The notes under the pieces: generated by a model
What the model was told of the DNA's origin: nothing
The model's input: only the letters and a program-made list of their open reading frames with translations
Databases searched by the model: none
NCBI GenBank assembly: GCA_964007475.1
Contig: OZ023273.1
Location: forward strand, 72,641,842-72,705,841
Direction: 5' to 3'
DNA: 64,000 bases
Source of the DNA: Hybos culiciformis
Taxonomy: Eukaryota; Arthropoda; Insecta; Diptera; Hybotidae
Made by a program: the position numbers and the translations under genes
In this document: positions 23,476-32,430 of the stretch, piece by piece
How the letters are laid out: each line of letters begins with the position of its first letter
Numbering within the stretch: position 1 is the stretch's first letter

Positions 23476-24190
23476 GAGGAAGTACGGGTATTGTGGACCA
23501 CTGCAACTGTTTTCGAATATATCTCAGTTGTTTTTTGTAAATTTTTTTAACCCAAGATACATATTGAAGCTTGGTCTTTCTCCTTTACAAAAATTAGTTG
23601 AAAAGCCAAATATCTCATGTTATTCAATAATTATAACCTAAAATGTGGAAAAAGTCCAAAACGACAGTTTTAGATAACGTGCGGTTAATTTGGACCATAG
23701 CATCGGGTAAAGTGGACTAGCTTCAAATTAGAGTTTTGCTGGTCATTTTCAAAATACAAAATATGCGGTTAATGTGGACCAGTGTACCACAGTACCGAAA
23801 TTGGGTGGTTCATATTACCCGCATTGGTTATCGTCACAAAAAAAAATTTGAAAAATATGAAAAACTTAGACTTAATAATACTTATTTGACTTCTTCGAAT
23901 GCTGTTTGTTTTACTCTGTTCAAAAAAATATTAAATTTTAAAATTAAATAATAAATGAACTTTTAAGCCAAAAAATTGTTTTAATTTTTTTTTTACAATT
24001 TTTTTGCCAAATTCAACTATCAAACTAAAACTTTTTTATTGAATGAGTTTTTTATGAGCAAATTTTTTTCTCTTAGTTTTTTAATATTGTGCATTTTTCC
24101 ACATGCTCAGATTTGTTACTTGAATTTAAATAGCTGAGAAAATGCACTGGTCCACATTAGCCGACCGGTCCACATTACCCGTAATTACTC
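23476..24190. mobile_element. TA-flanked pogo/mariner-like non-autonomous element
   Basis: The inverted ends are GAGGAAGTACGGGTATTGTG and GAGTAATTACGGGTAATGTG, each followed by GACC, with TA on both sides (23474-23475, 24191-24192). The motif GGTTAATGTGGACC and variants recur inside near 23680, 23765 and 24140, suggesting several transposase-binding sites. A weak basic frame at 23736-23951 is not recognised. It lies where the fold-back copy has lost the bases matching about 4042-5380. Confidence 0.8.
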
Positions 24191-24192
24191 TA

Positions 24193-25046
24193 ATGTTTAT
24201 AACTTTAGTGGTTACATGATCTCTGTAAAAAAAATAAAACAAAAACATGAAACATGAAATGAAATGTGATCACTTTTCTTACTTATTTTTCTCCCGGGAA
24301 ATTCGTACTTTTTTTAGCGTTTATTATCTTATTAACTACAACAGGATTAACAAATGCTTGTTTAAATACATATATACATATAACTGTCTTGTCATAGTAA
24401 GTGGTAAAACATGTTTGAAAATTAGTTGGGACTTTAGTGATATACCTATTATCCGGTGTCTAAAATTTTTATGTATGATCACAAGATTATGTTAATTCTA
24501 TTGTGAAAATAAGATTGCACGAAAAAGCTGTGAATATTGCAGAACGCTGCCCACAATATTGAAAAATAGTTCATTGAACTCGCTATTAAAAAACTGATTT
24601 CTGAATAGGATAGTTTTTTTTCACAATTAAATTTTTAAAAAGAAATAGCATCTCGATACTTAAATTTATGCATCTGTCAACGTTTCCAATATTTTTTACA
24701 TCCATTTTATAGCAATATTCAATTGCATTAATTCATATATGAAATTATACAGTTTTCAACTAAGTTCTCAAATAAGTTTTTAGCTACATTTTAATTTTAT
24801 AATATGTATTATAAAATTATAAAACACTATTTATTAATTAAAAGTTTTTTCCATTTATATAAATTAAAATAAAAAATCAAAGAGCGCCTAATTTGCAAAT
24901 TTTTTTGAATTAAATTTGCTACAATTTTACTTAGCTCTGTGTTTTGCTTCAAAAATAGAATATGTATAAAAAATAATAAATTAGTGGCTGATAAAAACAT
25001 TTTGGTTTGTTTAAATATCTCAAAAAAACTAATTATTATGAAAAAA
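24193..25046. repeat. Fold-back right-arm fragment, second copy
   Basis: Matches 5380-6238 of the first fold-back element almost base for base, ending with the same junction into the palindromic MITE. The internal fold-back part between 4042 and 5380 is missing here. Confidence 0.85.
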
Positions 25047-25224
25047 GATTTAAAAACTATGAATAACAGTGGCTACAAATGATGCGCTGCTCAGTACAAA
25101 ATGTAAATTAAAATAAAAATCAGTCCATCAGTCCAAAAACAGTCCATTATTTGTAGCCACTGTTATTTCATAGTTTAAATCTTAAGTATAAACTTCTGTA
25201 GGCAGTTCTATGACTGCTTCGTGT
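25047..25224. repeat. Palindromic MITE, copy 5 (left end missing)
   Basis: Truncated at the same base as copy 2 and fused to the fold-back arm. The right stem is complete. Confidence 0.75.
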
Positions 25225-25255
25225 GTTTTTTTTCTTTTAATTCATACCATTAAAT

Positions 25256-25732
25256 TTTTTTTTTTAATTTACGAAATATTTTAACCTACCGCTTCAAAAT
25301 CAAAATGGCTTAAAATTCAAAATTACCATTAACATTAGATAAATATTTAAAAGCGTTTTAGAATTTTTTAGAACTATGCGAAATATAACTTGGCTTGGCT
25401 GTACTTTTTTATTTTTTTCCATACAATTTTTATTTAATCCGTAAAATTGATTATTTAATTTTACAACAGATGTCTCTTTATTAATTGGGGAAAATAAACA
25501 AAAAATATTTATAAAATTGAAATTGAGTATTTGAATAAAATTTACTGTAACCGAATAAAATTTCCCGTATTGTGACTACAATTTAAGTACTTATTTTTTC
25601 CTGGGTAATTGTTTACGATATTATTTTACAAGAAGTTGCTAACTTCTCTACGATAAATTATATGGCCATATGGCTTAGTGGATAGAACACCAGACTAATA
25701 AGTCTGTAGGTGCCAGGTTCGAACCCAATTAT
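25256..25732. repeat. Direct repeat R, second copy
   Basis: Repeats 22280-22745, ending in another copy of tRNA-like sequence 2 (25667-25732), where the anticodon stem has one more mismatch (GTCTGTAGG). After it the sequence changes to single-copy DNA of the hAT. Confidence 0.85.
25667..25732 (+). other. tRNA-like sequence 2, third copy
   Basis: Box A TGGCTTAGTGG and box B GGTTCGAACCC as at 3249 and 22679. Confidence 0.5.
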
Positions 25733-25752
25733 GGTTTGTTTTTTTTTTTAAT

Positions 25753-26370
25753 ATTTGAAAAATGATGACGGACGATTCTCAGAAAAATGATGACGATTCT
25801 CAGAAAAATTCTATATGAAAATGGATTTTTACCCTCTACCAAATTTCTTCCAACGCCGCTAAAGAAGTATAAACTTCAAAAAAAAATTGAGAAAGAGAAA
25901 AAGTTTTTGTTGTTGAAAATCTTGACTTTTTATCTCGCTTTTTATCAATTTTTTTTGTTTTTTTTTTCATTTTGACTCAAATTTGACAAAAAAATTGTTG
26001 CCAACTATAACAAAATTTCAAAAAATGAGTGAAAATAACTATAAATGTAGAATTCTAACCCTGACAAACTAGAATATGAAAGTGGAATATACATATTCCG
26101 GAATATTTTTTTATATGAAAAATCCAGTTCATATTCCTGAAATATTCCGGATAACAGCATATTCCACTAATATTCTCCTAATGCGAACACCATATAAGTA
26201 AAAAAAAGTTTAAAAGTGTAATGTAAGTAATTTCATAATTTAAATACTATTCTATTTTATACTTTTATTTTGCGTACTGAGGTAAGAAACACATTAGGTT
26301 ATATATCTAGATGTAATAGTCTCTGGTAAAACTAACAAAAATAATTAATAATTTTTTATTACGTAGGGTC
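25753..26370. other. hAT interior upstream of the transposase
   Basis: AT-rich, with a short duplication ATGATGACG...GATTCTCAGAAAAA (25761-25806), the TTTTTACCCTCTAC...CGCTAAAGAAGTATAAACTT motif (25828-25878), and palindromic GGAATAT/ATATTCC stretches (26082-26180). A pyrimidine-rich tract and AG just before 26371 could be a splice acceptor. No coding sequence seen. Confidence 0.5.
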
Positions 26371-28872
26371 ATGGAAGGACACAAAAAGAAAAAGCTATCA
26401 GGTTATGAAAATCGAAAAAGGAAAGTTGAAAAGGAAAGAGAAAATGTGAAACAAAGCGTGGCCCTTTTAAAATATATTTCAAAAAATAAGGAAGGCGATG
26501 CGAATTCCTCCAACTCCAGTTTGACCGAAAGCAGTACAATTATTGTCAACCCGGAAGAAAATGTTTATATAATAGAGAATCAGGAATCTGTTATGGAAGT
26601 AGATGCGATAGATTCAAAACTTGTGAATCAAAATGATGTTTGTGAAGAAAATTTAACATTAGAGTACGATTACAAGGATCCTGGTACATGGCCTATCAAA
26701 TGCACCAATAAATTACGTGATATCATAGTCCAAAATTGGTCACAAAACATACATGACATTTCATACCCAAGTGATTCTAATAATCGGAAATTTTCAAATT
26801 ATCACTACAAAAGAAGGCTTATTAATGGTGAAGTAATTCATAGGAATTGGTTGCAATATTCACTTCTTAGGGATTCATTGTTTTGTTTTTGCTGCAAACT
26901 GTTCGAAAATGAAAATAAAAATCTTCGTCTATTACTGAATATGGTTGCAAGGACTGGAAAAATATATCTGCGATACTTTTATTACATGAGAAAAATCCAA
27001 AACATTTAGAATGTTTTCAGGTATGGAAAGAACTGGAGTTGCGTCTCAAAACAGGCACAACTATTGACGATGATAATTTGCGACTTATTAAACAACAAGA
27101 AAATTATTGGCAAGGAGTATTAGTACGTTTGATCTCTTTAGTTCGGGTTCTAGGGCAACAAAATTTAATACTACGTGGTACTGGTAGCGGCGGAGAAAAA
27201 TTGTTTACTCGTTGCAACGGAAACTTTTTAAAATTTGTTGAATATCTTGCAATGCTTGATCCGCTAAGAGAGAGCACTTGCGTAAGGTTACCGTTAATGA
27301 AATACATAATCACTATTTAGGGAAAAATATTCAAAATGAAATGATTCAACTTCTAGCAAATGCAATTAAGAAAAAAATTATTGATAGTGCTCATTTTTCA
27401 AAATATTTTTCAATAATTTTAGATTGTACTCCAGATGTCAGTCATATCGAGCAAATGACGATGATCATTCGGTTTGTAGATGTAAGAAAATTATTAGATA
27501 ACGACACAGTTGAAATCATCATTAAGGAACCTTTTTTGGGTTTCGTACCGTTAAAATCCACGACAGGTAAGTATATGACAGAAACTGTTTTAAAAGAGTT
27601 GAAAGATATGTCTTTGGATATTCAGCAGCTACGTGGACAAGGTTATGATAACGGAAGTAACATTAAAGGAAAGGAAAATGGAGTGCAGAAAAGAGTATTG
27701 AACATCAATTCTAGAGCTTTTTTTGTGCCTTGCAATGCGCATTCATTAAATTTGGTAGTTAATGATGCTGCTAAGTGTTGCATTGAAGTAGTAATTTTTT
27801 TTGACGGCGTAAAATGTATATATACGTTTTTCTCAGGCTCATCACGCAGATGGGATGTGTTGGTGCGTTATGTAAAGTCGCTGACTTTAAAACCATTAAT
27901 AACACAAGTTGGGAAAGCCGAATTGATGCTTTGAAGCCTCTTCGTTACAAACTAGAAAACATATAGATATTTCTGATGATAAAACTTTCATTGGCACTGC
28001 TGGGACAGCAGCACGTTCAGAAGCACAAGGATTATCCGTTAGAATTTCGAAATTTAAATTTGTTGTTCAACTTATAATATGGCATAAGATATTGTTTGAA
28101 ATTAATATTACCAGCAAAATGCTACACGAAAAAAGTTTAAATATTCATTCTGCTATCCAACAATTACAGAATACAAAATTATTTTCAGAGAATTTAAGGA
28201 GTGATATCGGATTTGGCATATGTTAGTAGATGCTTGTGAACTTGCGAAAGAAATTGATTTTCCAACGGATTCTGATGCAAAACCAGTTCGCATTTGATTA
28301 AAAAAGAAACAATTTTCATATGAAGGGCAAGATTCTTTCATCCAGAACCCTCAGCAACGATTTAAAATGAATTTTTACTTTGCAGTCCTTGATACTGCTA
28401 TTAACTCCGTCAGTGATAGATTTGAGCAAATGCAAAATCTTGAGTCAGTTTTTGGATTCATTTGACATTTACAGCCTACAAAACGTAACAACACAACACT
28501 TATATGCATCGTGTGCTAAGCTTGAGTCTGCATTAAGTCATGATGGCTCTAAAGATATCAAAGCAGTGGATTTGTGTAATGAGCTTCAATCTATTTCTAA
28601 ACGCATTGAACAGAGTTCGTCGCCGAAAGATGTCCTATATTTTATTTGTGAAAGAAAGTTGACCGATATTTATCCAAATATTTTTATCTCCTTAAGAATC
28701 TTTTTAACGTTACCTGTTACTGTAGCAAGTGGTGAAAGAAGTTTTTCGAAACTAAGCTTGTAGGCTTGGCAACACTATCAATTGAAGATGAGATAGCCCT
28801 AGACATTGATGTCGAAGATTGCGTTGCTGATTTCGCCAAACAAAAGGCGCGAAAAGTTAAACTGTTGTGAGT
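26371..28872 (+). pseudogene. hAT transposase with TTF-type zinc finger (ZMYM1-like), decayed
   Basis: ATG 26371 starts a lysine-rich N-terminus, then a TTF-type zinc finger (HRNWLQYSLLRDSLFCFCCK). The catalytic core includes ILDCTPDVSHIEQMT and GQGYDNGSNIKG, two sites for catalytic Asp. The C-terminal dimerisation region reads LRIFLTLPVTVASGERSFSK (28695-28755). Frameshifts or stops near 26945, 27255, 27870, 27930-28380 and 28760 rule out a full product. The protein would cut and rejoin the 21548/29279 ends. The relic in the 870 bp hAT belongs to the same broad group. Confidence 0.85.
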
Positions 28873-29279
28873 TATGTAAAAATGTAAGTTACAGTATGTT
28901 AAGTATTCTAATATACATTATATATTATTAACAAATGAATTCTGATTATTGTATTATTTACATAGATAAAAATAACAAAGTTAAAAGAACTCTAATAAGG
29001 AAAACGAGGTGGACAATCAAATAAGAAAAAAAAATTGAAAAAAATATATATCATTTTAAATATTAAACATACCATTTTACTTTTTTAATAATAAATAATT
29101 ATATCATTATGTGTACTAATATTATTTTAAAACTCTTTTTTTTTTACCCTAAATTCACTAAGAACAATTTCATGGAGCAAGGTTATTTTCTTTACATATC
29201 TGTTTTCATTGGTAGAGAGGGCGCCACAAATAGATTGCCTAGGGCGCGAGGAAAAAAAAATATTTTTGAGCCACCGCTG
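28873..29279. other. 3' end of the large hAT, non-coding
   Basis: AT-rich DNA up to the terminal repeat. The subterminal motif AGAGGGCGCCAC...GCCTAGGGCGCGAGG (29216-29252) mirrors the left end. Confidence 0.6.
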
Positions 29280-29287
29280 ATTACCTA

Positions 29288-29756
29288 TTGAGCTATTTAA
29301 TTTATCCAAAAAAAAACCGATTCCTTGCATTTAGGTGACCTATAGAAAGAAGTAATAGAAATGGGGTGGTTACAAATTTTAAATTAATTTGAATAAAATT
29401 ACTAAAATCATTGCTATTATTGATTGAGGTATCGAACTCAATACCGCCCAGAACATATACTGATATGCCTCCATAACCATCATTTCTACACGAATGAATT
29501 GATTTATAACCCGGTAAATCATATATTGAAGTTTCTTCTTCACGGAACAATGTTTCTTGAAAAGCCAAAATATGAATTTGAAATGGAATCTGAGATAGAA
29601 TACCACGTAGAGAATAAAATTTGTTAATTGAGTTTAAACTACGAACATTGAAACTTAAGAAATTTAGTATATTATTAGACACATGATCAGCATTAATATA
29701 ACTATCAAAACTATCAAAATATTTTTCATTAAATTGAGAAACTATCAAGGTCAAAG
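29288..29756 (-). pseudogene. LINE-1st family: endonuclease, N-terminal half
   Basis: Minus-strand frame with LSFNVRSLNS, ILAFQETLF (catalytic Glu region) and DGYGGISVYV, the N-terminal motifs of the AP-type endonuclease of LINE ORF2. The frame runs through the ATTACCTA duplication into 21539 once the hAT is removed. This is the start of ORF2. Confidence 0.85.
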
Positions 29757-30345
29757 TAAAGAAATTTATGCAAGATTGCTAACAATAAAATCAGTTTATA
29801 AATTATCCGCATTATATTCCACAACGGGTACCACTGATAATCAAAAAACTTAGAAACTTAAAGAAAATATATTGTATATAATGAAAAGACATTGGACACT
29901 TAATGCAGAATAATAATGCTAAGCAAACTTCTATAACATCATGACAATTTGCGTAATACGCTATTAAATAATGAATTAAATACAAAGCAATGATCGTGGT
30001 ATCATGATACAATACTGATGGTAATATATAACTACGACTATAAGAAGCTAAAAAAATATATGGTAATATTTGTATATCGGGCTCATTAACAGAAATATTT
30101 TGGAAAATTTCTGATAATATTTAAATTGCAAAAAAAATATTGAAATGTACTACATGACATATAAATTTAAACGTGAAACGGAGTAGGCAGTAAAGGCCTC
30201 ATCAACCTTATCAAACTGCAATAACCACTGTGTCTCACCAAGGTTGATTTGAGATACTCAAAACTAAAATTAAAAAAAAAAACAAAATTAGAATAATAGA
30301 AAATAAATGTATAATGTTAAGAGGATAGTTATTCTAAAAAATCGT
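29757..30345. other. Unassigned sequence upstream of LINE ORF2
   Basis: It may be the LINE region between ORF1 and ORF2, but I find no convincing coding match. It lies between the LINE and the recombinase region, and the boundary between them is not visible. Confidence 0.35.
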
Positions 30346-30530
30346 TATTAGATGAATCTGTGATCTTTTTCCGTGTCATCAACTGTACTCTTCGAAATAA
30401 TTGCAATGGCACTTTTATCATTTCCATCCAATTTGGCAAAAACTTTAATGCGCATGTCTTCGGTACATTCGCAAATTTAGCTCGGTAAATGGTCCATTAC
30501 ATGCATCAATACACATGCAATTATAGAGGA
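30346..30530 (-). pseudogene. Possible RPA-like zinc/OB-fold fragment
   Basis: Minus-strand sequence reads ACNGPFTELN in one frame, then CECTEDMRIKVFAKLDGNDK and SAIAIISKS in the next. A Cys-rich element followed by a beta-rich segment of this kind resembles the C-terminal zinc/OB-fold region of RPA70-like proteins. The fragment is short and broken by a frame change, so the assignment is tentative. Confidence 0.3.
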
Positions 30531-30601
30531 ATGTAAATTGTATTTACATTTCCCTGCGATGTAAATTGTATTTACATTGCTCTATATTGTATTTACATTC
30601 T
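30531..30601. repeat. Three palindromes AATGTAAAT-N-ATTTACATT
   Basis: AATGTAAATTGTATTTACATT-like palindromes follow each other about 30 bp apart; the third is half-sized. They lie about 300 bp beyond the stop codon of the tyrosine recombinase and could be binding sites, a 3' structure or part of an old MITE. Confidence 0.55.
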
Positions 30602-30892
30602 TCATTTTGAATTGCGTAATACTATAAACAAAAATAATATCACTCCAACTCACAATATTTCAATACAGACAAATACCAAAAAAAAAAAAAAATTGCAAAT
30701 GTATACCTCTCACATGCATCATATCAATGTCAAACAAAGCTTAGTTTATAATGCTAAAATCTATATTTTCCCTCTGAGCTAATCAACATTTTCCCTCTGA
30801 GCAAACAAAAAAAAACAAAAAAGAACAAATAAAAAAATACGCGGCTATTTTTTTTTTTTTTTTTTTTATTTATTTAATTAAGCCTTATGTAT

Positions 30893-32278
30893 TTAATTAA
30901 AATTAAAATTAATCGAGCAATTGGAAAAATTGAAACCATTTTTGACGCTTTGATTTTGCAATTGATTCATAGCAAGGGCGGATTTTAATGCACCTGTGTC
31001 AAAATCTTTTTCTTTGTTCAGCAATTGGTCGTTGTAATTTTCCAATTTATCAACTACCAGTGGATCCATTCCTCGCAATGGATTTATTGTATCTTCTATT
31101 GTCTTGTCAGCACTGCTAAAGTCTGGTATTTCAACACATGCTATGTCGCCTGCAACGTGAGGCATAGAACCCTGCGAGGCACCCATCATGTTCAATGTTA
31201 TAGTAGATGTTATTAAATTGCCGGTTGTTTTTTTGTAGTGAATAGAGTCTTCAATGTATCCCTCGGCAACCTTACTTGAGCGCCACCCACCGTGTTTCTT
31301 TATTCTTTCGATACTGGCCCCTGAATTGGCCAACGTTGACGCAGACGTTCGTCTGAACGAGTGACCTACAAACCAAAAACATGTAATTGCTAACATATAC
31401 ATATCCAGCATAATTGAAACTCACCTGTGTATTTCTGCGAATCCGCTAACTTCAAGTATGTAGCAATTCTCTGTGGCATTTTGCTGAACTTATTTTTCCC
31501 GATTGGCTGAATTGTGCATTTTCCAGCTCTGTAGTTAACAAAAAAACGTCGATCAACCGTTCTTGGAACTCGTAAACCAGCATATTTTTGGACCACATCG
31601 AATAATTTTCCAGTAATCGCGAATGATTGTGGCACTTTTGTTTTTGTTTGTGGAATATGCACCAGCAAATAGTTACCATGGTTTTTAACGTCTGCAACAA
31701 CAATTCTAGATATTTCGTCCGTTCGCAATGCCCCACAGATGCCGAAAATGCAAACAACCTGTAATGAACAAAAAAAAATTAAGATAACAAACTTAAATAT
31801 GTACAACATGGATGCCATGTTGAAATAACTACATTTACATTCGTAGATTAAGAGAATTTGTACTCACCTTCACATCTAACCATTCAAAATCTGCCGCGTC
31901 CGAAATGAATTTATGAATTTCTGCTTCAGAAAAAACTGTTGCCTTAACAGGCATGTATCCAACAGCGTTGTTTTTCAAGAAAGCAGTCAATTTATGATAG
32001 CTGCTGATATCAATTTTGTCATGCAATTTCATCATCGTTTTTACCATGGAATAATTCGTCCAAATGCTCGTCGGTTTCCACTTTTTAGATAATTCAAAAA
32101 AATACGCCAGTAAAACGTCTTCTGAATCCGATTTAGCACAATTCAATGTTTTCCATTTTAAAAATTCGTCATAAGCCTTTTTGTATCTTATATTGGATGT
32201 TTCTGGGATGATATTATTTTCTGCAGATTTAACAGCTTGAATAATGCTTTCTGGTTCAAATTCACCATCCGATTCCAT
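30893..32278 (-). CDS. Tyrosine recombinase, Crypton-like, three exons
   Basis: Exons are 32278-31868, 31758-31425 and 31365-30893. Introns of 109 and 59 bp both have GT..AG ends and join in phase to 405 codons without a stop. Exon 1 carries a helical core-binding domain (YKKAYDEFLKWKT...FSEAEIHKFI). The catalytic residues are in place: R149 (GALRTDE), K176 (PQTKTK), H250 and R253 (GHSFRR), W276 (HGGW) and Y285 (AEGY), with nine residues from W to Y as is usual. The protein should cut and join DNA through a phosphotyrosine. No RT lies alongside, so Crypton fits better than DIRS/Ngaro. No element ends were found. The chosen start is the first ATG of the frame; an upstream exon is possible. A piggyBac insertion lies 149 bp upstream. 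Confidence 0.85.
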
Positions 32279-32430
32279 TGTAGTACAGCTTGATAATAAA
32301 TTTAAATTCAAAACTTACTGTACTGCACCAATACGAATGACAATTAAAATCTCGTAAATAAATTTGATTTAACGGTTATCCGATGATTTATTATTATTTT
32401 TGCACAAATATATTATAAACTTTTGTTTAA
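32279..32430 (-). promoter_or_regulatory. Region upstream of the recombinase, cut by piggyBac
   Basis: About 150 bp between the recombinase ATG and the piggyBac TTAA. The original upstream DNA resumes at 35399-35567, which is less AT-rich and holds palindromes such as CGACTAGTCG. No certain TATA box seen. Confidence 0.35.

Larger units (their letters stand above)
21548..29279 (+). mobile_element. 7.7 kb hAT element with nested insertions
   Basis: The ends are CAGGGGTGGCTC and GAGCCACCGCTG, flanked by an exact 8-bp duplication ATTACCTA (21540-21547 and 29280-29287). Both ends carry subterminal GCCTAG and GGGCGCCA-type motifs. The transposase relic is at 26371-28872. Bases 22047-25732 are foreign: a duplicated block of palindromic MITE, fold-back sequence and tRNA-like sequences with a TA-flanked element inside. 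Its insertion split the LINE endonuclease. Confidence 0.92.

Noticed and set aside
22269..25732. LTR retrotransposon with R as LTRs
   Set aside because: No primer-binding site, purine tract, TG...CA ends or coding region between the repeats; a duplication or complex satellite fits better.
30893..32278. DIRS or Ngaro retrotransposon
   Set aside because: The tyrosine recombinase would fit, but no RT/RNase H lies beside it on the same strand with matching decay; the neighbouring RTs belong to LINEs and gypsy elements.
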